The position numbers were made by a program, and so were the translations under genes. The notes beneath the pieces were generated by a model. It saw only the letters and a list, made by a program, of their open reading frames with translations, was not told where the DNA came from and ran no database searches. Below, in pieces: positions 52,642 to 60,263 of a stretch of 64,000 nucleotides of DNA. The DNA lies in the NCBI GenBank assembly GCA_016934315.1, contig JAFGSY010000030.1, forward strand, positions 1-64,000. The letters run 5' to 3'. The DNA is from Candidatus Anaeroferrophillus wilburensis. Its GTDB lineage: Bacteria; Desulfobacterota; Anaeroferrophillalia; Anaeroferrophillales; Anaeroferrophillaceae. Within the stretch, counting starts at the first letter, position 1; each line of letters opens with the position of its first letter.

Positions 52642-54146
52642 GGGCGGCCCTTTCCCTCTTCCAGCTGTTCCATTACCCTGCGGCCCTGCTCGGTGGTTTG
52701 GTAGCGCTGTTTGCTGCTTTTGGGCTTGTCCGGAATTGTCATCTGAACCAAACCCTCGTCAAGAAGAGGCTTCAGGACTTGGTTCCTGAACTTGGTGCGA
52801 TCCGTTCGTCCCGCAATCTCCATAAGATCACCAATTTGGCTTGCTATCAGACAGTTACGCATGATTTCGACTTGGTGCCCACTTAGTGCCAACATAGTGC
52901 CGACTTGGTGCCGACTGGGCCCTGACTGGGCCCTAGCCTCAGGATTTTTCCTCCGGATCGTCACCACAAAAAAACCGCCGTCAAGCCTGATTTCAAGCTC
53001 AGGAAGCCCGGCTTTCCGGCATCGCCGAATCATGTCACGGATACCGGTTCCCATGCGCTCAATGTACTTGGTCAGGTACATGGGCTCGGCAAGAAGCGGA
53101 TTATGAGGAACGGAGGCATGGGGGCCGCGCAATTTTTCAAGCGTCAGGGTCGGTGGCAGTGTGCCGGGGTTCCAGACCTCGAGCCGGTCCTTAAAGAGCA
53201 TGACCTGGACGCTCGCATTGCTGGTGTAGTCGCGGTGCACGACGGCATTGACGATGGCTTCGGCGACTACTTCCTGGGGAATTTCGTATTTCGTCGGAGC
53301 TTGGGTGCTTTCCGCCCGGGTTCCCACCCAGAGGTCTATCTTGGAGAGCACGAAATCCTTGGCCTGGTCCACGAGATCGAAAACCGTGCCTTTGTACACC
53401 TGATAGGAGGGAATTGGTTTTGCCACCTCATAGCCGTGGAAATGGGCGCATTTCACTTCGGAGGTGATCAGGAAACGTTGGGGCTGTTTGCCGAACAATA
53501 ATATGGCGGCATGGGTCGGCCGTCCATTGTCGAGCAGATTGAGATGTGCAAGCACCTCATGGGGCGGCGTATCCCCCGGCAACGGGAAATTACGACCGCG
53601 CCGGGCAAGCATGAGAAAGCGAGTGACCTTCTCTTCGTCAAGGTTGTCAAGCGTTGCATTCCGGCAGAATGTGGCATCGAACGGACCGGAACGGATCAGT
53701 TCCTGCTCTTCAAGAATCCTGACGAGACTCGCATACACCGCGGCGATAAGCTCCTCGGCGGAATTGATCCGGCGTCGGATAAGACTATCGGCGACATCCG
53801 TTATCAGGGCTCTCATTTTCGGATGCCGAAGGCTGTCATCGGCACCCTTGACATAGATCAGCCGGGTCTTGCCCTTTTCGGTGGCCCGATTGAATTCACA
53901 GTGTGTCGGCGAAACTCCCCCGGCATCTTCCCGACCATACTCATTGCCGAAAATACCGAGATAGATATCACAACGATCCACCTCATCGAGGTAACACTGG
54001 TCCGCCCGCTGATCGGCCGCCGGCTGATCTTCGAACAGGAAATATTCGAAAAAGCGCCTCAGCAGCAGATCGCCTGAAAGGTATTCGGCCAACGCCTTGC
54101 GTTCGGCGGCAAACTCCTTTTGCACGCTGCTGATGAAAATCTTCAT
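52638..54146 (-). CDS. DUF4062 plus HATPase_c_4-type ATP-binding regulator
   Basis: 502 aa. N-terminal DUF4062 (about 1-95: MKIFISSVQKEFAAERKALAE, VDRCDIYLGIFGNEYG), a domain associated with signalling and defence proteins. The middle is COG2865-like: AILLFGKQPQRFL, EAIVNAVVHRDYTSNASVQVML, EVWNPGTLPPTLT and the HATPase-like YIERMGTGIRDMIRRC. C-terminal winged helix (about 430-495) with GRTDRTKFRNQVLKPLLDEG. Such genes often lie inside type I restriction-modification operons, and an hsdM-like C-terminal fragment is indeed directly upstream (ATGA overlap). Degenerate HQVGT/HQVEI repeats occur at 415-430. Confidence 0.8.
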   Translation of the reverse strand: MKIFISSVQKEFAAERKALAEYLSGDLLLRRFFEYFLFEDQPAADQRADQCYLDEVDRCDIYLGIFGNEYGREDAGGVSPTHCEFNRATEKGKTRLIYVKGADDSLRHPKMRALITDVADSLIRRRINSAEELIAAVYASLVRILEEQELIRSGPFDATFCRNATLDNLDEEKVTRFLMLARRGRNFPLPGDTPPHEVLAHLNLLDNGRPTHAAILLFGKQPQRFLITSEVKCAHFHGYEVAKPIPSYQVYKGTVFDLVDQAKDFVLSKIDLWVGTRAESTQAPTKYEIPQEVVAEAIVNAVVHRDYTSNASVQVMLFKDRLEVWNPGTLPPTLTLEKLRGPHASVPHNPLLAEPMYLTKYIERMGTGIRDMIRRCRKAGLPELEIRLDGGFFVVTIRRKNPEARAQSGPSRHQVGTMLALSGHQVEIMRNCLIASQIGDLMEIAGRTDRTKFRNQVLKPLLDEGLVQMTIPDKPKSSKQRYQTTEQGRRVMEQLEEGKGRP

Positions 54147-54313
54147 GCGCCAAATCCCAGTTGCTTGAGGATGCCCCGCAGGACGTCATCGGTTTCCCTG
54201 GCCGCCAGTTCGATCGCATTCAGTTCCGCCACAATCTCGGCAATGGGCCGGTAGGTTTCAGCGTCGCCGGTGTGGATGTTGTAGTCGTTTTTCACAAGCT
54301 CCCAGTTTGCCAT
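54143..54313 (-). pseudogene. hsdM C-terminal remnant (type I restriction methylase)
   Basis: 56 aa ORF from ATG 54313 to a TGA that overlaps the DUF4062 start. It reads NWELVKNDYNI then HTGDAETYRPIAEIVAELNAIE and ends LKQLGF. I recognise this as the C-terminal helix region of HsdM methylases, lacking the SPSRYI-type residues normally found between DYNI and HTGD. Nothing of the N6-adenine methylase catalytic domain (NPPF motif) lies upstream, so it is a fragment, retained in frame with the next gene. Recognition is from memory of the family, not from a search. Confidence 0.6.
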
Positions 54314-54454
54314 CAATGCTCAGACCTTTGTTTCTCTGCGTATAGTATTATCAGGTAAATTTAACCTTATAAGTTGATAATTAAAGGGAAATATGGCATA
54401 ACTATTTTATTGAAATCATTCAAAATGATGTTAGTATAATGCCAGGTAGGGGTG

Positions 54455-54642
54455 ATGTCAACGCATAAACAGCTGATACTGCTTGAGGAGATGAGCAGGG
54501 TTATGCGGCGGCATTACTCGACTCACGCTGGGCATTCCTATTTGACCTGAAAGCGAGGAGGGTACAGGATTTTCTCACCCATCTGGCCATCAATGTGGAG
54601 GTTTATCCGGCAACTCTGAACCATTTCTTCCATACCCTTTAA
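54455..54642 (+). pseudogene. broken integron-type/phage-type integrase, N-terminal relic
   Basis: The frame from ATG 54455 encodes LLEEMSRVMRRHYSTHAGHSYLT and stops at 54550. The next frame (54532-54642) continues with VQDFLTHLAINVEV and ATLNHFFHTL, then stops. Together they resemble the SAM-like N-terminal domain of integron integrases (RHYSxRTExAY...FLTHLAV...STQNQA), with a deletion/frameshift in the middle and no catalytic domain after it. AGGTAGG precedes the ATG. A decayed fragment of a mobile element. The rest of the 54314-54673 interval shows no gene. Confidence 0.6.
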
Positions 54643-54673
54643 AAACCTTTCAATCAGCAAGCGATAACAAAGC

Positions 54674-57046
54674 ATGGGCGATCAAACCATTGTCAGATGG
54701 TTCACCATAACCTTTATCGCCTTATGTATCACTCTTTCCTTTTCATCTTCCCTGCAGGCTTTTGTGGCTGGCTCTGGCCATTCATGGTCTTTTGCCGATT
54801 TTACGACAACCATTCAATCGATCAAGATTCTCCGGCCGACCGTTGTTATCGATGTTGATGATTATAAGCCTGGCTCCCAGCCTGAGAGTGGGGCCGGGGG
54901 AGACCTGCAGCGGGTGCTCAGCCGGCTGCCTGCCGTAGAAAAGGGCTTGGTGGAACAACTGCGGGTGGTCCTGCTCAGCAGTGCAGCCGGTTGGCGGCTG
55001 ACTCTGGATACTGTCATGGTCAGGATAGATGATTTCAAGGCTGATCAGGGTGGCGCAGGAACGATTACCGCCCATTGCGATTTCCAATATCCGCAGCGCT
55101 CGCTGTCCGCCGCCGGCAGCTTTGAACTGCAGCTTGCCGTTCAGGGAAAAATGGTTGCCGGTTCCGGCATGCTGGCACTGAACGGGACCCTGAACGATTC
55201 TTCTTACACCCTTGCCATCCCGCTGGAACTAGACCGAATCTTGAAACTTTCTCCCCGGTTGACCATCGCCGGGGGGGACCCCGTTGAAAGCCTGATAACC
55301 TGCGAATTGCCGACCGATGCATCACCGTCCTGGCGGTTTGAAATCGGTGGCAAGAATGCCACTTGCAATCAACTGCAGGAAATAGTTTCTTTAGTGCAGC
55401 CAGGGTGGGCAGCCATATTGCCGGGTGCCGGCACTGCTGACTACAAGATTGCCGTTCAGGGGCGGGATAAACTTTTCCAGGCACCGTATACCGCCTTGCT
55501 TTCCATGCAGGCACAAGGTTTGCGCTATCAGTCGCCCGATGGCACGATGGTGATGGAGGAGGTCGGCTGTTCCCTGGAGGCATCCATCTCGGTACCCGAC
55601 CATGGCGAGGGTTCCCTGTCCCTTACGGTTGACGGCCATGGCGGCCCGGGCCTGTGGCGTGATTATTTCTGGGATTTCAGCGACCAGAAAATTGTGGGCA
55701 ATCTGCAGGCGGTATGCAACGTTCGTGACGGTCGGCCGGTTTTTGCTTCAGGAGTGAAGGTGGTGGGAAGGCTCAGTGATTCTCCCTTGTGGGTTGGAAA
55801 GCTGCATGGGCGCTGGACGCCGGATGAATGGTCGGCGGTTTTTGACGGCCAACGGATGGATCTGGCCCGCCTGCTGGCTGTCTGGATGCCCGAATTTCTC
55901 GGCGGTGCTCCGCCGGGCATTGTCAAGGAGTTGTCGGTGGCCGGTCATGGACAGCTTTCAGCAGCCATGCGAAAAACTGGTGACCAGATTGTCGTCACCG
56001 GTGGGACGGCAAGGCTTGCCGTCAGTGAATTTTCGGCGGGGCGCTACGGCCGGCTCCTTGACAGCAGCTTGGAAATTCCCCTGGACGGGCTGGCCTGGAA
56101 CGGCAAAACCCGAAAGATAGTCATTAAAGAATACAGTGCGCCATCGACCCTTGTCCTGGGAACGTTGACGGGCGACTATGTGGAGACAGCCGGACCACAG
56201 GATTTCCATCTTGCGTTCAGCAATGATGGCTTTGCCGTTGCCGAACCTTTGGCAGTGACCGCCCTTGGCTGTCCAGTAACTGTTTTCGGAATCCGGACCG
56301 GTGCTGCTACCGGCGAAAAAAATATCGCCCTGCAGGTGGCAGTCAGTCCGGCGATTGCCGGCCACCCGCTGCCATCGTTGCCGTTGCCGGATATCGCGGT
56401 GAATATTGTCGATGAAGTCCGCCAGGGCATCAACGCCAACCTGCAGCTGGTGCTTGCCGGCGAGCAGGTGACAACTGAAGGAAGTATCGCTTTTCCCCTG
56501 TTTCATGGCCAGGTGACGCTGGACAAGATCCGGCTTCGGCGGCCGTTTTCCCCGTCGCGGGTCATGGGCATGAACTGCCGGGCTGAAAAGCTTGATCTGC
56601 AGGAGATCACCGCCCAGGTGCCGGTTGGGTCGGCCAGCGGCATCATTGATCTGCAGCTCAACAACCTGGAACTCTCCTATGGGCAACCATCCAGTTTCGA
56701 TTTAGAAGTACGATCGGTGAAGAGGTCCGGTGTGCCCCGTACAATCAGCGTCAAAGCCATTGAGAACCTGTCCATGCTGAGTTCAGGCACCTCCGCCGGC
56801 CAGGGGCTGCTGAACGTGGGCATCAACCGTTTTTTCAAACATTATCGTTATTCCGCTATCGGCTTGCGCTGCAGCCTGCGGGATGATATGTTTCATCTAC
56901 GGGGCCTGATCCACCAGGGGGGCAGGGAATATGTAGTCAAAAGGGGGCTGCTCACCGGGGTTGATGTGATCAACCACCGGCCCGACAACCAGATCAGTTT
57001 TCGGGATATGCAGAAGAGAATCAACCGTATCTTCAACAAACCTTAA
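54674..57046 (+). CDS. YdbH-like AsmA-family protein (intermembrane lipid transport)
   Basis: 790 aa. Signal/anchor helix at about 8-29, then a long beta-rich repetitive body. The C-terminal third carries AsmA/YdbH-type blocks (GQVTLDKIRLRRPF, MGMNCRAEKLDLQEITA, GIIDLQLNNLELSYGQP) and ends GGREYVVKRGLLTGVDVINH. E. coli YdbH, with YhdP and TamB, bridges the periplasm to carry phospholipids to the outer membrane, helped by YnbE and YdbL. The downstream lipoprotein has YnbE- and YdbL-like parts, strengthening the call. ATG 54674 has no strong SD; GTG/ATG alternatives exist. Confidence 0.72.
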   Translation: MGDQTIVRWFTITFIALCITLSFSSSLQAFVAGSGHSWSFADFTTTIQSIKILRPTVVIDVDDYKPGSQPESGAGGDLQRVLSRLPAVEKGLVEQLRVVLLSSAAGWRLTLDTVMVRIDDFKADQGGAGTITAHCDFQYPQRSLSAAGSFELQLAVQGKMVAGSGMLALNGTLNDSSYTLAIPLELDRILKLSPRLTIAGGDPVESLITCELPTDASPSWRFEIGGKNATCNQLQEIVSLVQPGWAAILPGAGTADYKIAVQGRDKLFQAPYTALLSMQAQGLRYQSPDGTMVMEEVGCSLEASISVPDHGEGSLSLTVDGHGGPGLWRDYFWDFSDQKIVGNLQAVCNVRDGRPVFASGVKVVGRLSDSPLWVGKLHGRWTPDEWSAVFDGQRMDLARLLAVWMPEFLGGAPPGIVKELSVAGHGQLSAAMRKTGDQIVVTGGTARLAVSEFSAGRYGRLLDSSLEIPLDGLAWNGKTRKIVIKEYSAPSTLVLGTLTGDYVETAGPQDFHLAFSNDGFAVAEPLAVTALGCPVTVFGIRTGAATGEKNIALQVAVSPAIAGHPLPSLPLPDIAVNIVDEVRQGINANLQLVLAGEQVTTEGSIAFPLFHGQVTLDKIRLRRPFSPSRVMGMNCRAEKLDLQEITAQVPVGSASGIIDLQLNNLELSYGQPSSFDLEVRSVKRSGVPRTISVKAIENLSMLSSGTSAGQGLLNVGINRFFKHYRYSAIGLRCSLRDDMFHLRGLIHQGGREYVVKRGLLTGVDVINHRPDNQISFRDMQKRINRIFNKP

Positions 57047-57079
57047 GCTCATGGTATGAATAACCGTTAAGGGAGGAAC

Positions 57080-57679
57080 ATGATGAAGAAAGTTCAACTG
57101 ATGGCAACATTTCTGGTGGTCATTCTGGTGTCCTGTGTCACCATCAATATCTATTTTCCGGCGGCGGCGGTGGAAAAAGCGGCCGAGCAGCTTGTCGATG
57201 AGATCCGTTCGGGCATCCCGGTTCCCGAGGCTCCGGCGGCGCCCAACAACCTCCAGGAAGGTACCGAAGGCAAACCCCAGAGCTGGTTTATCAGCTTCGG
57301 CCGGCAGGCCTGGGCGGCGGAGGAGATCAATATCAATGTCTCCACGGCAACCATCAGGGGACTGCAGGCGTCAATGAAGAAGCGCTACCCGCAGCTGGTT
57401 GACTTTTATCAGCAGGGTTTTATCGGCGAGGGCAGGGACGGCCAGCTGCACCTGCAGCAGGCGGACCAGCTGGCTCTCAAACAGCGGGCCCGTTTGACCG
57501 GCCTGATCAATGATGAAAACAAGGACCGCCAGGCACTGTACATCGAGATCGTCAGTGCCAACCGTCTGGGCAATGATGCCCTGGAGAAAGTGACCGCCAT
57601 CTTTGCCGATACCTATCGCAAAAAGGCCCAGAAGGGATGGTGGATTGAAGATGACCGCGGGAAGTGGTCGCGCAAATAG
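57080..57679 (+). CDS. YdbL (DUF1318) lipoprotein with YnbE-like N-terminus
   Basis: 199 aa. Lipoprotein signal with lipobox LVSC (Cys19), then TINIYFPAAAVEKAAEQLV, similar to the short lipoprotein YnbE, a Pro/Ala linker, and a C-terminal DUF1318/YdbL domain (about 110-199) with QGFIGEGRDGQL and WWIEDDRGKWSRK. In E. coli, ydbH, ynbE and ydbL are three separate adjacent genes; here the last two appear joined. Located 33 bp after the YdbH-like gene; GGGAGG precedes the start. Confidence 0.78.
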   Translation: MMKKVQLMATFLVVILVSCVTINIYFPAAAVEKAAEQLVDEIRSGIPVPEAPAAPNNLQEGTEGKPQSWFISFGRQAWAAEEININVSTATIRGLQASMKKRYPQLVDFYQQGFIGEGRDGQLHLQQADQLALKQRARLTGLINDENKDRQALYIEIVSANRLGNDALEKVTAIFADTYRKKAQKGWWIEDDRGKWSRK

Positions 57680-57700
57680 CTGATGATTGTGCAGGGATAA

Positions 57701-57735
57701 TAAAAAAAGGGGGCAGATGACTATCTGCCCCCTTG
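57701..57735 (-). terminator. rho-independent terminator of the aldolase gene
   Basis: GGGGGCAGAT (57709-57718) and ATCTGCCCCC (57723-57732) form a perfect 10-bp stem with a GACT loop. On the minus strand it is followed by seven Ts and begins 5 bp after the aldolase stop. No T-run follows on the plus strand, so it is weak at best for the YdbL-like gene. Confidence 0.92.
57722..57734. repeat. 13-nt repeat, terminator copy
   Basis: TATCTGCCCCCTT on the plus strand (AAGGGGGCAGATA on the mRNA-sense minus strand), part of the aldolase terminator's upstream arm. An identical copy is at the ribosome binding site of the same gene (58736-58748). Confidence 0.9.
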
Positions 57736-57739
57736 GTCG

Positions 57740-58735
57740 TTATGCCCGGCCGGCACTGCCGAGGACATGCTTGTTTTTGAACATGATCATTTTGGTTAGT
57801 TCATCCCGGGCCGGCCCGAGGTATTTCCGCGGGTCGAACTCTTCCGGTTTTTCAGCGAACACCTTACGGATCATGGCGGTGACCACCAGCCGGCCGTCGG
57901 AATCAATATTGACCTTGCAGACGTTCGATCTGGCCGCCTGACGGAGTTGCTCCTCGGGGATGCCGACGGCAGCTTTCAGTTTGCCGCCATGCTGATTGAT
58001 GATGTCGACGTATTGGGGCAGCACCGAACTGGAGCCGTGGAGGACGATGGGGAAACCGGGAATCCGGCGTTCAATCTCCTCAAGGATGTCAAAGCGCAGG
58101 GGCGGGGGAACCAGGACCCCCTGTTCATTCGGTTTGCACTGCTCCGGCCTGAACTTGTAGGCGCCGTGGGAGGTGCCGATGGAGATAGCCAGCGAGTCAA
58201 CCCCGGTTTTGCCGACAAAGTCCTGCACCTGTTCCGGATCGGTGTAAATCGACTTGGCCGCTTCAACATCATCCTCGATGCCGGCCAGCACACCCAGTTC
58301 CCCTTCGACGCTGACATCATATTTATGGGCATACTCCACCACCCTGGCGGTCAGTTCGACATTCTCCTGATAGGGATGGTGGGAACCATCGATCATCACC
58401 GAGGAAAAGCCGCTTTCGATGCAGGAGACGCACAGTTCATAGGTGTCGCCGTGGTCGAGGTGGAGGGCAATGGGCATCGTGTAGCCCGCGTCGCAGGCCA
58501 TCCGCACCGCCCCTTCGGCCAAGTAGCGCAGCATCGTCTGGTCGGCATACTTGCGGGCGCCGCTGGAAACCTGGATGATCACCGGTGACCCGGACTGGCC
58601 GCAGCCGTTCATGATCGCCTGCAGCTGCTCCATGTTGTTGAAATTGTAGGCAGGGACGGCATAGCCGCCGGCCATCGCCTGCCGGAACATTTCTGTGGTG
58701 TTGACAAAGCCAAGCTTGCTGTAGTGGACCGCCAT
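57740..58735 (-). CDS. fba: class II fructose-bisphosphate aldolase
   Basis: Zinc-dependent aldolase of glycolysis/gluconeogenesis. 331 aa. Seen: VPAYNFNNMEQ, HLDHGDTYE (92-100) with catalytic Asp94 and Zn ligand His95, IDGSHHPYQENVELT, EGELG, AISIGTSHGAYKF, IVLHGSSS and KVNIDSDGR. The ATG is preceded by AAAGGGGGCAGATA, an SD-like G-run that is repeated in the terminator. A candidate promoter lies about 60-90 bp upstream. Convergent with the YdbL-like gene. Confidence 0.93.
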   Translation of the reverse strand: MAVHYSKLGFVNTTEMFRQAMAGGYAVPAYNFNNMEQLQAIMNGCGQSGSPVIIQVSSGARKYADQTMLRYLAEGAVRMACDAGYTMPIALHLDHGDTYELCVSCIESGFSSVMIDGSHHPYQENVELTARVVEYAHKYDVSVEGELGVLAGIEDDVEAAKSIYTDPEQVQDFVGKTGVDSLAISIGTSHGAYKFRPEQCKPNEQGVLVPPPLRFDILEEIERRIPGFPIVLHGSSSVLPQYVDIINQHGGKLKAAVGIPEEQLRQAARSNVCKVNIDSDGRLVVTAMIRKVFAEKPEEFDPRKYLGPARDELTKMIMFKNKHVLGSAGRA

Positions 58736-58748
58736 TATCTGCCCCCTT
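58736..58748. repeat. 13-nt repeat, fba ribosome-binding-site copy
   Basis: TATCTGCCCCCTT on the plus strand, directly before the fba ATG (mRNA sense AAGGGGGCAGATA-ATG). The SD is within the G-run. It is identical to the terminator 5' arm and fully complementary to the terminator 3' arm. Confidence 0.9.
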
Positions 58749-58793
58749 TCATCTATTGCATGAAAAACATGTCCAACGATAGTCTCGTTAAAA

Positions 58794-58823
58794 ATAGTAC
58801 ATTTGTGGGAAAAAGCAAGTCAA
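58794..58823 (-). promoter_or_regulatory. candidate sigma-70-type promoter of fba
   Basis: On the minus strand TTGACT (58823-58818) and TACTAT (58799-58794) with an 18-bp spacer. The transcript would start near 58788, giving a leader of about 50 nt. The -10 matches consensus at 4 of 6 positions. Confidence 0.5.
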
Positions 58824-58860
58824 AAAACTATCCATCCACCTAGAGCGGCAGCTATTCCTG

Positions 58861-59736
58861 CTAAGAGCAGGAAAACATGGCGATAATGACGACCCCGACA
58901 ACCATGATAGCGGCACCGAGCAGCCGTTCCCTGATCCTTTTTTCGCCGAAGACCAGCAGGCCGAAGAGGATGCTGAACAGTACGCTGGTGCGTTTGATGG
59001 CAATGACGTAGGGTACCAAGGTCAACTGGATGGCATGCATCTGCAGGATCAGCACCAGGGCGGCACTCAGGCCGATGGGTGCCAGCTTCCTGATCCGCAT
59101 CGTAGACAGCCGCCGTTCTGCAGCCGGCGACAGCAACCAGACGATGGGGGCCACGGCCACAAACGAGTCGACGGCAATGACCCAGGCAAGGGGCGATGAA
59201 CCGGTGATGCCAATCTTGTCAATATTGGCGGTGACACTCCAGATCAAGGCCACCCCCAACATCAGTCGGGGTCCCGGTTCCCGCACCAGGGCCCGGAACG
59301 GCTCGAGAAACCCTTTGTGGTATTCATGGATATTGAGCAGGTAGGAGCCCACCACAATCAGAATAATTCCCGTCATGCTGGCGGCACTGGGAAGCTCGCC
59401 AAGCATCAGCGGCGAGGTGACCAGCAGGAAGAGGGGCGTCAGGGTGATCATGGGAATGGTAAGGGACAGGTCTGAAGCCTTGAGCGCCTTGATGTAGAGA
59501 ATGGTCGCGCCGATGTGCAGCAGGCCGCCGGCAAACAGGGCCGGCCAGAACCGTGGACCGAGGGGCGGCAGGTCAATGACCAGCAGCAGGGGCAGCAGAA
59601 AGGGCAGGGCACCGGCACTCCAGGCCCAGGCAACCAGGTAAGGATTGGCAGTGGTCACCGCTATTTTGCTGAAAACATCTTTCAAGGCAGCAGCCAGGGC
59701 GGTGAGTACGGCGAGGATAAACCAGAGTTTAAGCAT
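58861..59736 (-). CDS. EamA/DMT-family transporter
   Basis: 291 aa, ten hydrophobic segments arranged as two EamA repeats (about 3-135 and 155-288), e.g. LHIGATILYIKALKASDLSL and AIKRTSVLFSILFGLLVFGE at the ends of the two halves. Drug/metabolite transporter of unknown substrate. ATG 59736 is chosen because the first helix begins there and a G-run lies directly upstream; the long frame to 59961 runs through ybaK. 8 bp after ybaK. Confidence 0.85.
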   Translation of the reverse strand: MLKLWFILAVLTALAAALKDVFSKIAVTTANPYLVAWAWSAGALPFLLPLLLVIDLPPLGPRFWPALFAGGLLHIGATILYIKALKASDLSLTIPMITLTPLFLLVTSPLMLGELPSAASMTGIILIVVGSYLLNIHEYHKGFLEPFRALVREPGPRLMLGVALIWSVTANIDKIGITGSSPLAWVIAVDSFVAVAPIVWLLSPAAERRLSTMRIRKLAPIGLSAALVLILQMHAIQLTLVPYVIAIKRTSVLFSILFGLLVFGEKRIRERLLGAAIMVVGVVIIAMFSCS

Positions 59737-59744
59737 CCCCCCAA

Positions 59745-60230
59745 TTACCGCGCCGCCTGAACGGCAATGGGCTTGAGCAGGTTTATGAGATCGGCCGGCA
59801 GGATCTTCACCAAAAGTCCCCGCCGGCCGCCGTTGATGTAGATGTACGGCAGCCGGACAATGCTTTCCTCCATGTAAACCGGCAGGGCTTTTCGGGTGCC
59901 GAAGGGCGAAATGCCGCCAACCTGGTAGCCGGTATGCCTGGTGGCCGCGGCCGGCTGGCATGGGGTGATGCTTTTGACGTTGATTTCCCTGGCCAGGGCT
60001 TTAGTGGAGACCTCCTGGTCGCCGTGCATGAGGATCAGCAGCGGCTGGTGATTTTCATCTTCCATTACCAGGGTTTTGATTACCTGGTGCTCGTCAACCC
60101 CCAGCTCCCGGGCGGCGACCGCGGTACCCCCGTGGTCTTCATAGGCATAGGGCTGCAGCTCAAAGGCCGCCTGATGCTGCTGCAGCATCCTGATGGCCGG
60201 TGATGAGGGAATGTTAGCGGTCTTTGCCAT
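59745..60230 (-). CDS. ybaK: YbaK/EbsC-type Cys-tRNA(Pro) deacylase
   Basis: Hydrolyses mischarged aminoacyl-tRNA, typically Cys-tRNA(Pro). 161 aa. Seen: invariant Lys52 in QVIKTLVM, TPCQPAAATRHTGYQVGGISPFG and KALPVYMEESI, the YbaK hallmarks. In a minus-strand series 33 bp after the DUF4388 gene. Confidence 0.88.
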   Translation of the reverse strand: MAKTANIPSSPAIRMLQQHQAAFELQPYAYEDHGGTAVAARELGVDEHQVIKTLVMEDENHQPLLILMHGDQEVSTKALAREINVKSITPCQPAAATRHTGYQVGGISPFGTRKALPVYMEESIVRLPYIYINGGRRGLLVKILPADLINLLKPIAVQAAR

Positions 60231-60263
60231 TGTCAGGGATATGGAATGAAGGATATTGCTGTC

